Positions 16,857 through 25,139 are shown, numbered from the stretch's first letter. The stretch is DNA of 41,541 bases from Azoarcus sp. (GCA_023230755.1 JALNWS010000007.1:1-41541); one strand, 5' to 3'. Made by a program: numbers and translations. Notes: generated by a model not told the origin, from the letters alone.

Positions 16857-17534
16857 ATGAACATCCTCATGGTACTCACCTCGCACGATAGCCTCGGCTC
16901 GACCGGTGAAAAAACCGGTTTCTGGCTCGAAGAGTTTGCCGCCCCTTACTACACCTTCAAGGAGGCTGGCGCCAACCTTACCCTGGCCTCCCCGCTCGGC
17001 GGACAACCACCGCTTGACCCCAAGAGCGACGACCCAGCCTCCGAAACCGAAGCCACGCGACGGTTCAAGGCCGACCCGGCTGCTCTGCGCGAACTGGCCA
17101 ATACACGGCCGCTCGACAGCGTGTCCGCAGCCGATTTCGATGCGGTGTTCTACCCCGGTGGACATGGCCCCTTGTGGGACCTGGCAGAAGACCCCACCTC
17201 AATCAAGCTCATCGAGGACATGCTGGCCGCAGGCAAACCGGTTGCTGCCGTCTGCCATGCACCCGGTGTGCTGCGCCACCCGAAAACCGCCGCTGGCGTT
17301 CCGGTGGTGCAAGGCAAGAAGGTCACCGGCTTCACCAACACCGAGGAGGAGGCCGTTGGCCTGACCAAGGTGGTGCCCTTCCTGGTCGAGGACATGCTCA
17401 AGGAGAATGGTGGCCTCTACGCCAAGGCCGCCGACTGGCAGCCCTACGTCGTGACTGACGGCCTGCTGATCAGCGGTCAGAACCCGGCTTCGTCCGAACC
17501 GGCGGCAAAGGCCTTGCTGAAACTGCTGGCCTGA
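16857..17534 (+). CDS. DJ-1/PfpI-family protein, Hsp31-like (putative glyoxalase III / deglycase-type)
   Basis: This 225-residue protein belongs to the class I glutamine-amidotransferase-like superfamily. The nucleophile elbow AAVCHAPGVL places Cys133 followed by His134, and the conserved acidic residue lies in TGFWLEEFAAPYYTF (E25/E26), the Hsp31/HchA-like Glu-Cys-His arrangement. Members of this group convert methylglyoxal to lactate without glutathione or act as redox-stress chaperones; which applies here is not shown. The chosen ATG (MNILMVLTSHDSLG) has AGGA upstream; the open frame extends 37 codons further but through the intergenic hairpin. It follows curA by 107 bp and fits the carbonyl-stress theme. 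Confidence 0.88.
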   Translation: MNILMVLTSHDSLGSTGEKTGFWLEEFAAPYYTFKEAGANLTLASPLGGQPPLDPKSDDPASETEATRRFKADPAALRELANTRPLDSVSAADFDAVFYPGGHGPLWDLAEDPTSIKLIEDMLAAGKPVAAVCHAPGVLRHPKTAAGVPVVQGKKVTGFTNTEEEAVGLTKVVPFLVEDMLKENGGLYAKAADWQPYVVTDGLLISGQNPASSEPAAKALLKLLA

Positions 17535-17606
17535 CCCCAGGACGAGCGCAACAAGCAGTCCGGACGCATCCTTGCCCATTCGGGCTGACCGCGTCCGGCC
17601 GGATTC

Positions 17607-17897
17607 CTACTGCTGTTGCTGCCCGGCCTGACTCTCGTAGGCGGACGCACTGATGCCGGCATGCGCGAGATTCTCACGCAACATTTTGATGTCCTGCTTG
17701 GTGCAGGTACTGCTGTGGTGGGGTTGATGCAGGAAGAATTCGACCCGGTTCAGTACGACCCGGAATCTCGCACCATGCGCGGGTTCGATGCTTGCACCGA
17801 GATGTTGCAGCAGGGTTTCGACTTCGCGCCAGTGGATATTGCCGTTGACCGGATCCTGAAAGATGGCCCGCAGCAGATTCAGATGCTTGTGACTCAT
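17607..17897 (-). CDS. Solitary HicA-fold protein (YcfA-like), no HicB partner
   Basis: The 96-residue product resembles HicA-family (PF07927) dsRNA-binding-fold toxins of the type annotated without a partner: LRAIFQDPVNGNIHWREVETLLQHLGA, a strand region, and RENLAHAGIS at the end. In true HicA toxins the catalytic His lies in a G-S-H motif; here the corresponding place reads GARFRVVLN, with Arg instead of His. No hicB-like ORF is found on either side. The start MSHKHLNLL has GGGAG about 10 nt upstream. I would treat it as a HicA-fold protein of uncertain function, probably not an RNase toxin. Confidence 0.65.
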   Translation of the reverse strand: MSHKHLNLLRAIFQDPVNGNIHWREVETLLQHLGASIEPAHGARFRVVLNRVEFFLHQPHHSSTCTKQDIKMLRENLAHAGISASAYESQAGQQQQ

Positions 17898-18060
17898 GAT
17901 GACACACTCCCTTATGGCGAGCGCCACCGCAGGAATTGACGGAGGCAATCGCCAATCATCGTCGTTTCAACCCGTCAATTATGAGCCGTTGAATGCCAGC
18001 CGGCGACAAGCACGTGAGGTCCCGCGACTGTGGCTGAGCGAAGAAATACCGCCACAAATG

Positions 18061-18086
18061 AAAAACCCGCTCGTGAGCGGGTTTTT
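18061..18086 (-). terminator. Intrinsic terminator of ppa
   Basis: AAAAACCCGCTC-GT-GAGCGGGTTTTT is a perfect GC-rich stem flanked by A and T runs, so it works in either direction. It lies 33 bp after the ppa stop on the minus strand. Confidence 0.85.
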
Positions 18087-18118
18087 CTGCGAGACCGGCC
18101 TGGCGCCGATCACAAGAC

Positions 18119-18646
18119 TTACTTGGCTGCTGCGGCCACGCCGTTGAGGATCTCCTGACGGGCCTCATCAACCGTGCCCCAACCCAGGATCTTGACCCAC
18201 TTGCCGGGTTCGAGATCCTTGTAGTGCTCGAAGAAGTGCACGGTCTGCTTCATCAGCAGTTCCGGCAGGTCGTCGGTGGATTGCACCTTGTCGTACAGCG
18301 GGGTCAGCTTGGAGACGGGGACAGCAACAACCTTGGCATCCATGCCGCCGTCGTCTTCCATCTTGAGCACACCCACCGGGCGGCAGCGGATCACTGCACC
18401 AGGAAAGAGCGGGAACGGAGTTACAACCAGCACGTCCACGGGATCACCATCGCCGGCCACGGTGTGCGGCACGTAACCGTAGTTGATCGGGTAGCGCATC
18501 GAAGTACCCATGAAGCGATCTACGAAGACTGCGCCACTTTCCTTATCAACTTCGAACTTGATCGGATCGGCTTGCGCCGGGATCTCGATGATGACGTTGA
18601 TATCGTTCGGCAAGTCCTTGCCGGCCTTTACGAGGTCTAAGCCCAT
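18119..18646 (-). CDS. ppa: Inorganic pyrophosphatase (family I)
   Basis: This 175-residue cytoplasmic enzyme hydrolyses pyrophosphate to drive biosynthetic reactions. The family I signature DGDPVDVLV with its metal-binding Asp residues is present, with YPINYGYVPHT before it and KWVKILGWGTVDEA near the C terminus. Length is typical of hexameric bacterial pyrophosphatases. The ATG is preceded by a strong GGGAGGG site. It is a single-gene unit ending in the terminator at 18061-18086. The copper genes behind it on the same strand are separated from it by about 50 bp. Confidence 0.97.
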   Translation of the reverse strand: MGLDLVKAGKDLPNDINVIIEIPAQADPIKFEVDKESGAVFVDRFMGTSMRYPINYGYVPHTVAGDGDPVDVLVVTPFPLFPGAVIRCRPVGVLKMEDDGGMDAKVVAVPVSKLTPLYDKVQSTDDLPELLMKQTVHFFEHYKDLEPGKWVKILGWGTVDEARQEILNGVAAAAK

Positions 18647-18695
18647 TTAACCCTCCCGTGGAAAAAGTCTTCGGATTATAAGATATAAGAGCGGC

Positions 18696-18905
18696 TCACG
18701 CCGGCGAGTCGAAGCCCGCATTCTCGATAGCCTGGCGCAAACCGTCGACATCTACCCTTGAAGGATCAAAGCGCACGGTCGCCGTAGCCTGTTCGAGCGA
18801 TACCTCGGCGTCATCCACCCCCGCCAGCGCCTTGAGCACGCCAGTCACGTTGCGCACACAGCCGCCGCAACTCATGCCAGCCACCTTGATCGTCACTTCA
18901 GTCAC
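18696..18905 (-). CDS. copZ: Copper chaperone / heavy-metal-associated domain protein
   Basis: A 69-residue single HMA domain (beta-alpha-beta-beta-alpha-beta) with the metal-binding loop GMSCGGC at residues 10-16. It is slightly unusual in having Ser where Thr is common. It lies 30 bp downstream of copA on the same strand and is presumably co-transcribed. It would carry Cu(I) in the cytoplasm to the CopA N-terminal domain. Length and fold fit CopZ; a mercury-binding MerP is less likely because there is no signal peptide. Confidence 0.88.
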   Translation of the reverse strand: MTEVTIKVAGMSCGGCVRNVTGVLKALAGVDDAEVSLEQATATVRFDPSRVDVDGLRQAIENAGFDSPA

Positions 18906-18935
18906 CGTTCGTTCTCCTTGAGGAATATCCAGCCA

Positions 18936-21170
18936 TCACCGCCCAGGCTTCCAGCGCTTGAGCAGCAGCGAATTGCTAACCACCGATACCGAACTCATGG
19001 CCATTGCCGCACCCGCTACAACGGGGTTGAGCATCCCCATTGCGGCAAGGGGGATGCCAAGCACATTGTAGACAAAGGCAAAGAAAAGGTTCTGCCGAAT
19101 CTTCGACAGGGTCGCACGTGACAGGTCGATTGCATCGGCCACGCCATGCAGACTGTTGCGCACCAGCGTGATATCGGCCGCCTCAATCGCGACGTCGGCC
19201 CCGACACCGATTGCAAACGACACTTCTGCCGCAGCCAGCGCTGGTGCGTCGTTGATGCCGTCGCCCGCCATGCCGACACGCTCACCTGCCGCCCTCAGTT
19301 CATTCACGGCGGCTGCCTTGTCCGCGGGCAACACCCCTGCCCGCCATTCGGCGATACCCGTCTGCCTGGCAATTGCCTGTGCCGTCGCAGGATGATCGCC
19401 AGTCAGCATCACCACTTTCACCCCGTTTCGTTGCAGGCGTTCGACTGCAGCAGCAGAATCCTGGCGCACGCGGTCGGCAACGGCGATCACGCCCGCATAG
19501 TTTCCGTCGACAGCCAGCGCAACCAGCGTCTTGCCGGCAGCCGCCAGCGGATCGCAATCTGAGTCGGGTACGGAGATCCCTTGGCCCACGAGAAATCCCG
19601 GCGCCCCCAGCATGACCCGTCGGCCCGCCACCTGGCCTTCCACGCCTTTCCCCGCCACTGCACGAACATCGCTCGTCCGCTCAAGCGTCACCCCCTCGGC
19701 TCGCGCGGCCTCAACGACCGCCGCAGCGATCGGATGCGCGCTACCCTGCTCGAGCGCAGCCCCCACAGCCAGAAGGCTTGACCTCGTCCAGCCAGGCGCT
19801 GCCAGCACATCGGTCACTGCTGGCTTGCCTTCGGTAACGGTGCCCGTCTTGTCCACCACCAGCACCGTCAGGCGCTCTGCCAGTTCGAGAGCTTCGGCAT
19901 TCTTCACCAGCATTCCGGCTCGCGCGCCCTGTCCGGTACCGACCATGATCGCCGTCGGCGTTGCCAGACCAAGCGCACACGGACAGGCGATTACCAGCAC
20001 GGCCACGGCGTTGATCAAGGCCACCTGGAAATCGCCCGACCACAGCCACCACGCGACAAAGGTCAGGCTGGCAATGGCGACCACCACCGGCACGAACACG
20101 GCTGCAATCCGGTCGGCCAGGCGTTGCACCGGCGCCTTCGAGCCCTGCGCCTGCTCGACCAGGCGGATGATGCCCGCCAGCAGGGTGCTGCCGCCCACAC
20201 CGGTCGCCCTGCAGCGCAGTACAGCGTCGCCATTCACCGTGGCAGCAAAGACCTGGTCACCTGGCTGCTTGTCCACCGGCAGGCTCTCACCGGTCAGCAT
20301 GGCCTCGTTCAGCGCCGAGCTGCCCTCCTCGACCACACCATCGACCGGAACGGCATCGCCCGGGCGCAGCACGAAAACCGTACCCGGCGCCAGACTCTCG
20401 ACCGGCACCTCGACCAGGACGCCATCGCGTTCGATACGCGCCACCTTCGGCTGCAGACGCAGCAGCGCGTCAAGCGCCGCCGTCGTCCTTGCCTTGGCGC
20501 GCGCTTCGAGCAACTTGCCGAGCAGGATCAGCGTAACGATCATCGCCGAGGCTTCGAAGTAGACGTGCAGGTCGTGCCGCCCCGCCAGCGTCACCACCAG
20601 GCTATAGAAATACGCCATCGAGGTGCCGAGCGCGACCAGAACATCCATGTTTGCTCCGCCACCGCGCAACGAGGCCCAGGCGCCACGATAGAAGCGTGCT
20701 CCAAGCCAGAACTGGACGGGTGTCGCGAGCAGCAACTGCAGCCAGCGTGGTACCAGATCGTGCACCACCTCGCCCCCCGGCCACAGACCGAACATGGCCG
20801 GCATCTGCAGCGCCAGTGGGAGGGTGAGCGCCGCTGCGATCCAGAAATGGCGCAATTCAATCTTCCACGCGGTCCTTTTCTTCTCGTGCGCCTCCTCACG
20901 CACGATGCTGGTCACCTCGCTGGCACTGAAACCCGCCCGCTCAACCGCCGCCTTCGCTGAATCCAGCGTGAGCGCACCCGCCTCGAAGTGAATCGTCGCC
21001 CGCTCGGTCGCAAGGTTCACGGTAGCCTCAACCCCAGGAAGCCGATTGAGCACCTTCTCCAGACGAGCGGAACACGCGGCGCAGGTCATGCCGCTAATGG
21101 AGAGTTCAAGCTTCGCGAGCTCAGACGCCGGGCGCGACGGAACGGTCTGGGTTGATGAGTGTGCGGTCAT
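18936..21170 (-). CDS. copA: Copper-exporting P1B-type ATPase
   Basis: This 744-residue heavy-metal ATPase has one N-terminal HMA domain (GMTCAAC, C30/C33), eight predicted membrane segments, the ion-binding CPC in CPCALG (396-398), the phosphorylation motif DKTGT (D440) and the hinge GDGINDAP. The YN in FVYNVLGIP and the MSS in AMSSVSVVSNS near the C terminus mark the Cu(I)-specific P1B-1 subgroup. The ATG (MTAHSSTQ) has GGGAGAG upstream; the longer open frame runs back through the promoter. It is expressed divergently from a MerR-family regulator, with a mer-like operator between the two, and is followed by copZ. Confidence 0.95.
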   Translation of the reverse strand: MTAHSSTQTVPSRPASELAKLELSISGMTCAACSARLEKVLNRLPGVEATVNLATERATIHFEAGALTLDSAKAAVERAGFSASEVTSIVREEAHEKKRTAWKIELRHFWIAAALTLPLALQMPAMFGLWPGGEVVHDLVPRWLQLLLATPVQFWLGARFYRGAWASLRGGGANMDVLVALGTSMAYFYSLVVTLAGRHDLHVYFEASAMIVTLILLGKLLEARAKARTTAALDALLRLQPKVARIERDGVLVEVPVESLAPGTVFVLRPGDAVPVDGVVEEGSSALNEAMLTGESLPVDKQPGDQVFAATVNGDAVLRCRATGVGGSTLLAGIIRLVEQAQGSKAPVQRLADRIAAVFVPVVVAIASLTFVAWWLWSGDFQVALINAVAVLVIACPCALGLATPTAIMVGTGQGARAGMLVKNAEALELAERLTVLVVDKTGTVTEGKPAVTDVLAAPGWTRSSLLAVGAALEQGSAHPIAAAVVEAARAEGVTLERTSDVRAVAGKGVEGQVAGRRVMLGAPGFLVGQGISVPDSDCDPLAAAGKTLVALAVDGNYAGVIAVADRVRQDSAAAVERLQRNGVKVVMLTGDHPATAQAIARQTGIAEWRAGVLPADKAAAVNELRAAGERVGMAGDGINDAPALAAAEVSFAIGVGADVAIEAADITLVRNSLHGVADAIDLSRATLSKIRQNLFFAFVYNVLGIPLAAMGMLNPVVAGAAMAMSSVSVVSNSLLLKRWKPGR

Positions 21171-21207
21171 TGCTTCTCTCCCTTGCGGGAATATTCGATG
21201 AAGCGCA

Positions 21208-21238
21208 GTGTAAACCCCGTACCCATGTACGGAGTCAA
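21208..21238 (-). promoter_or_regulatory. MerR-type copA promoter with 19-bp spacer and mer-like dyad
   Basis: On the minus strand, TTGACT (21238-21233) and TTACAC (21213-21208) are separated by 19 bp, the over-long spacing that MerR-family activators correct by twisting DNA. The spacer holds the dyad CCGTAC-N4-GTACGG (21217-21232). The -35 and dyad resemble, from memory, the Tn501/Tn21 mer operator almost base for base. The promoter drives copA. Confidence 0.8.
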
Positions 21239-21241
21239 GCA

Positions 21242-21652
21242 ATGAATCAGCAAACAGGCAAGGGCCTCACGATCGGCGCACTCGCAAAGGCAGCTGGCGT
21301 CGGTGTGGAAACCATTCGTTATTATCAGCGCCGTGGTCTGCTCGCCGAACCCACCCAAATGCGTGGCGCGTATCGGGTATATGGGGAGCACGAACTTACC
21401 CGCCTGCGGGCCGTTCGCCGGGCCCAGCAACTGGGGTTCTCACTCGAAGAAATAGATGGCCTGCTCGCGCTCAACGAAGACACCGACCGCGAACGCGCCC
21501 GCGCACTGGCGCAGAGCAAGATTGAACTTCTGGATGATCGCATCCGCCAGATGCAGGAGATGCGTAACGCACTGACCGAATTGGTCGGTTGCTGCCAGCG
21601 CACCGACGCACCCGCCCCCTGTCCGATTCTTCGAGCGCTGTCGAGCGAATGA
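21242..21652 (+). CDS. MerR-family metal-responsive regulator divergent from copA
   Basis: This 136-residue regulator starts with the MerR winged HTH (LTIGALAKAAGVGVETIRYYQRRGLL), followed by the long dimerisation helix. The metal-binding loop reads LVGCCQRTDAPAPCPIL, i.e. CC-x8-C, the pattern of ZntR/MerR rather than the C-x7-C of CueR. The conserved N-terminal-side Cys of divalent-metal sensors (Cys79 in ZntR, Cys82 in MerR) is replaced, apparently by Leu, within RALAQSK. Its genomic partner is a Cu(I) ATPase, so Cu(I) is the likeliest ligand, but the sequence is ambiguous. The chosen start lies 4 bp beyond the -35 of the copA promoter. Confidence 0.88.
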   Translation: MNQQTGKGLTIGALAKAAGVGVETIRYYQRRGLLAEPTQMRGAYRVYGEHELTRLRAVRRAQQLGFSLEEIDGLLALNEDTDRERARALAQSKIELLDDRIRQMQEMRNALTELVGCCQRTDAPAPCPILRALSSE

Positions 21653-21693
21653 ATGCGCGCGCCAACGCTGAGCGGCCTCTGAAAAGGTCTAGC

Positions 21694-22407
21694 TCAGACC
21701 GCGCACACTACCCCGCTCCACAGTTGCCCTCCGAGCGTCTGGGCGTGGAACAGTCCGAAAACGCCGAAGCCAAATACCAGCAGGCCCGAAGCAAAGCGAA
21801 CCTTGCCGTTGCGGGTGATATCGCGAAAGCGCTTGAAGAGCATGCCGGCGAGCATCAGGTTGGGCAAAGTGCCGAGCCCGAACGCCAGCATCAAGCCGCC
21901 ACCCCGCAATGCTGACCCAGTGACCAGCGAAGTCGCCAGCACCGAATACACCAGTCCGCACGGCAGGAAACCCCACAGCAGGCCAAGCGGCAAGGCCTGC
22001 TTGACCGAGCGCGCCGGCAGGAAGCGCCGGCTCAGCGGCTGGATACGGCGCCACAGGCGATGGCCGAGCTGTTCGACTGGAACGAGTAACTTGGTAAACC
22101 CGGTGAGATAGAGTCCAAGCGCCACCAGCATGAGGTTGGCGAGCACGTAGAGCGTGATCTGGACCGGCAGCACGCCATCGTAGAGCATGCCGACCGAGCC
22201 CAGCGCACCGAGCCCGGCGCCGATGCATGTGTAGGTGGTAATCCGGCCAAGGTTATAGGCAAGGTGAATCGGCCACTGCCGACTGCGACTCGACGGTGTC
22301 TGCACCTGTACCGTGAGCGCGCCGACAATGCCACCGCACATCGATACGCAGTGCGTACCGCCAAGGAGGCCAATCAGGAAGACGGCGAGATAACCGGTTT
22401 CGGGCAT
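21694..22407 (-). CDS. SafE/TauE-like membrane protein of the cbb3-linked COG2836 type
   Basis: The ~237-residue integral membrane protein has about six hydrophobic segments and the signature GGTHCVSMCGGIVGAL near the N terminus, with LLWGFLPCGLVYSVLA and FGLGTLPNLMLAG later. The Cys residues in membrane segments suggest metal handling. In pseudomonads a homologous gene sits between ccoS and hemN in the anr-hemN-ccoS-ccoI cluster, and here it again lies beside hemN and fnr. Function is not established; a role in copper delivery to cbb3 oxidase is inferred. The start could be the TTG at 22413 or the ATG at 22407. Confidence 0.85.
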   Translation of the reverse strand: MPETGYLAVFLIGLLGGTHCVSMCGGIVGALTVQVQTPSSRSRQWPIHLAYNLGRITTYTCIGAGLGALGSVGMLYDGVLPVQITLYVLANLMLVALGLYLTGFTKLLVPVEQLGHRLWRRIQPLSRRFLPARSVKQALPLGLLWGFLPCGLVYSVLATSLVTGSALRGGGLMLAFGLGTLPNLMLAGMLFKRFRDITRNGKVRFASGLLVFGFGVFGLFHAQTLGGQLWSGVVCAV

Positions 22408-22475
22408 ATTCAATCAGATATGAGGCAATTGGTGCGGTGCGCGCATTCTACGCTGCACCGCGTTTCGCCGTCCGG

Positions 22476-23867
22476 TCAGATCACCCGGGAGTAACGGGCC
22501 CGTTCGCGATCCGAGCGCAGATAGCGATCAAACAACATCGCAATGCCACGCACCAGCAAACGCCCCGCAGGCAGCACGCTGATCCAGTCCTTGTCGACCT
22601 TCACCAGCCCAGCGTCTTCCATTTCCTTGAGGTCCGCGATCTCTTCGGCGAAGTACTCATGGAACTTGATGAGGTGAGCAATCTCGATCGACTCGATTGA
22701 CAGTTCGAAATGGCACATCAGCGCCTGGATGATCGAGCGCCGGAGGAGATCGTCAGCAGTGAGTTCGACGCCACGCAGCACCGGCAACGCGTCACGGTCG
22801 AGCGCATCGTAGTACTCGTCAAGCGTCTTGACGTTCTGCGAGTAGACCGGACCGATCTTGCCGATCGCCGACACACCGAAGGCAAGCAGGTCGCACTCGG
22901 CCTGCGTGGAATAGCCCTGAAAGTTGCGGTGCAGCCGCCCCTGGCGCTGTGCGACGGTCAGTTCGTCATCCGGCTTGGCGAAGTGGTCCATGCCGATATA
23001 GACGTAACCTGCATCGGTCAGGCGGCGGATGGCAAGCTGCAGGATCTGCAGTTTGGAGTCGGCCGACGGCAGCTCGATCGGGATGATTCTGCGCTGGGGC
23101 TTGAACAGCCCCGGCAGGTGCGCGTAGCTGTAGAGCGAGATTCGATCGGGCGACAGTTCGAGCACCTGCTCGAGCGTGCGGTTGAAGCTGATCACGTTCT
23201 GCTTGGGCAGACCGTAGATCAGATCCATGCTGATCGACTTGAAGCCGGTTGCCCTTGCCGCGTCGATGACGAGCTTTGTCTCTTCGACGCTTTGCACACG
23301 GTTGGTCGCAATCTGCACGTCCTCGGCAAAATCCTGCACGCCGACGCTCATGCGGTTGAAGCCGAGATTGGCCAGCATTTCGACCGTGTCGAAATCGACC
23401 TTGCGCGGATCCACTTCGATCGAGTATTCGCCGTTCGGCACCAGGCTGAAGTGCTTGCGCACCGCATCCATGAGCTGGTGCATTTCGGCATGCGAGAGGA
23501 AAGTCGGCGTACCGCCCCCGAGATGCAACTGCGTCACCTGACGGGCACCGCCCAGCGCCGCCGCCTGCATTTCAATTTCTTTTTCAAGATAATTCAAATA
23601 CTTGGCAGAGCGCCCGTGATCCTTGGTAATGATCTTGTTGCAGGCACAGTAGTAGCAGATCGTATTACAAAAGGGGATGTGGAAGTATAATGAGAGCGGT
23701 CGGCTCACACCGCCGACAGCGCGCTTCCCAAGCCAGTCCGTCAGCGCCCGGGCATCGAACGCTTCCACAAACCGGTCTGCCGTGGGATACGACGTATAGC
23801 GAGGCCCGTTGATGTCGAAACGCTGAATCAGCTGGGGGTCAAAGATGAGGTCTGTCTGGCTGGTCAT
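22476..23867 (-). CDS. hemN: Oxygen-independent coproporphyrinogen III oxidase
   Basis: This 463-residue radical-SAM enzyme decarboxylates coproporphyrinogen III to protoporphyrinogen IX without oxygen, supplying haem under low-oxygen conditions. The 4Fe-4S motif is CNTICYYC in YFHIPFCNTICYYCACNKI, followed by the SAM-contacting LGGGTPTFL. The conserved NGPRYTSYPTADRF segment marks a true HemN rather than a HemW-like protein. It is divergent from fnr across a 117-bp region with an FNR box, as in many anaerobically regulated hemN genes. Confidence 0.97.
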   Translation of the reverse strand: MTSQTDLIFDPQLIQRFDINGPRYTSYPTADRFVEAFDARALTDWLGKRAVGGVSRPLSLYFHIPFCNTICYYCACNKIITKDHGRSAKYLNYLEKEIEMQAAALGGARQVTQLHLGGGTPTFLSHAEMHQLMDAVRKHFSLVPNGEYSIEVDPRKVDFDTVEMLANLGFNRMSVGVQDFAEDVQIATNRVQSVEETKLVIDAARATGFKSISMDLIYGLPKQNVISFNRTLEQVLELSPDRISLYSYAHLPGLFKPQRRIIPIELPSADSKLQILQLAIRRLTDAGYVYIGMDHFAKPDDELTVAQRQGRLHRNFQGYSTQAECDLLAFGVSAIGKIGPVYSQNVKTLDEYYDALDRDALPVLRGVELTADDLLRRSIIQALMCHFELSIESIEIAHLIKFHEYFAEEIADLKEMEDAGLVKVDKDWISVLPAGRLLVRGIAMLFDRYLRSDRERARYSRVI

Positions 23868-23923
23868 GGGTGTGGCTGCGTGGAAGTGTTGATTAACAAT
23901 GGCAGAAAGCCGGCGTTTTGTGG

Positions 23924-23937
23924 TTGACTTGGATCAA
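23924..23937. promoter_or_regulatory. FNR box between hemN and fnr
   Basis: TTGACTTGGATCAA fits the FNR dyad TTGAT-N4-ATCAA with one change. It is centred 63 bp from the hemN start and 54 bp from the fnr start, so it could serve hemN activation, fnr autoregulation, or both. No strong -10 was found at the ideal distance on either strand. Confidence 0.8.
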
Positions 23938-23984
23938 CGTCAACATACTGACTACCCCCAATCCGGAATCGGAGCAAGTTTACA

Positions 23985-24731
23985 GTGCAAATGAAGGCGA
24001 CGGTGCCGATTACCGCGGCGGGGCTCAAGACCGCATGCTCCCAATGCAATCTGCTGGAGTTGTGCCTGCCGTTCGGCATGAATGACACCGAACTCAACCG
24101 CCTCGACGAACTTGTCGGCGGGCGTCGCAAGATCAAACGCCAGCAACCGCTCTACCGTGCCGGCGAGCCCTTCGAGGCGATCTACGCGATCCGGGCCGGC
24201 TCCTTCAAGACTGACGTCCTGCTGGAGGACGGTCGCGAGCAGGTCACCGGTTTCCAGATGACCGGCGAAATTATCGGGCTCGACGGCATCAGCACCGAGC
24301 TCCACTCGTGCAATGCGATCGCACTCGAAGACAGTGAAGTCTGTGTCATTCCCTATGCCAAGCTGGAAGAGCTGTCCCGAGAGATCGAAGGCTTGCAGCA
24401 CCAGTTCCACAAAGTGATGAGTCGCGAGATCGTGCGCGACCATGGCGTGATGATGCTGCTCGGCTCCATGCGTGCCGAAGAGCGTCTGGCGGCTTTCCTC
24501 CTCAACATGTCGCAGCGCTTCACGGCCCGAGGTTTCTCACCGGCGGAGTTTCACCTGCGCATGACCCGCGAAGAGATCGGCTCCTACCTGGGGCTGAAGC
24601 TCGAAACGGTCTCACGCGCCTTCTCCCGTTTTCAGGATGAAGGGCTCGTCGCGGTGCAGCAGAAACATATCCGCATTCTCGACAACGACGGCCTCAAGAA
24701 ACTCATCCAGCATCAACCCGGCATGCGTTGA
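23985..24731 (+). CDS. fnr: Fe-S oxygen sensor and transcription regulator FNR (ANR-type)
   Basis: This 248-residue Crp/Fnr regulator has the complete set of 4Fe-4S ligands: C18-x2-C21-x5-C27 (ACSQCNLLELC) and C120 (SEVCVIP), spaced as in E. coli FNR. The recognition helix LKLETVSRAF carries the E-x2-S-R residues that read TTGAT/ATCAA sites. It therefore acts as the direct oxygen switch, active as a dimer when the cluster is intact. The GTG at 23985 has GGAG 10 nt upstream; the ATG two codons later is the alternative. Four matching FNR boxes occur in this window. Confidence 0.95.
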   Translation: MQMKATVPITAAGLKTACSQCNLLELCLPFGMNDTELNRLDELVGGRRKIKRQQPLYRAGEPFEAIYAIRAGSFKTDVLLEDGREQVTGFQMTGEIIGLDGISTELHSCNAIALEDSEVCVIPYAKLEELSREIEGLQHQFHKVMSREIVRDHGVMMLLGSMRAEERLAAFLLNMSQRFTARGFSPAEFHLRMTREEIGSYLGLKLETVSRAFSRFQDEGLVAVQQKHIRILDNDGLKKLIQHQPGMR

Positions 24732-24749
24732 ACAAGGGCCGCATCACGC

Positions 24750-25139
24750 TCAGGCAAACACAGCCAGCCATCCAGCAACGTTCTTGCTGAGCGCAACCGA
24801 CACGATCCAGCTGAAAACCACCACTGCAGAAACAAATGCGGCCACGCGCACACCCCGCGTCCGACCGCGCTTCAGGGCAACGGCACCTAACAGAATGTAG
24901 ATGATCAGACCAATGACTTTGGCCGTCACCCAGGGTGCCTGCAAGGGGTACTGCTCAATCATCACCGCCAGCGTTATTGCGCTGCCAAGCAACACGGTAT
25001 CCACGACATGCGGCAGGATGCGAGTCAGGCGATGGTTGAGCAGACGGTGATCCACGAGCATCCACCACCCCCTGAGCGTGAAGCCGGCAATGCTCAGTAT
25101 CACGCAGGTGACATGAATGTTCTTGATCGCCTGGTACAT
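24750..25139 (-). CDS. SirB2-family membrane protein
   Basis: This 129-residue protein has four hydrophobic helices and resembles the SirB2 family (PF04247): IHVTCVILSIAGFTLRGWWML near the start, then a HVVDTVLLGSAITLAVMI helix, and WVTAKVIGLIIYILLGAVAL. The function of the family is unknown despite its historical name in Salmonella invasion. A strong GGGAGGA ribosome site precedes the ATG. It lies convergent with fnr, and its start faces the Dnr-like gene. Confidence 0.85.
   Translation of the reverse strand: MYQAIKNIHVTCVILSIAGFTLRGWWMLVDHRLLNHRLTRILPHVVDTVLLGSAITLAVMIEQYPLQAPWVTAKVIGLIIYILLGAVALKRGRTRGVRVAAFVSAVVVFSWIVSVALSKNVAGWLAVFA

Noticed and set aside
17607..18118. hicAB toxin-antitoxin pair
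   Set aside because: No hicB-like ORF on either side, and the HicA-like protein lacks the catalytic His.
19531..20562. 343-aa plus-strand frame opposite copA
   Set aside because: Composition rich in Ser/Thr/Ala/Arg without any domain; shadow of the ATPase reading frame.
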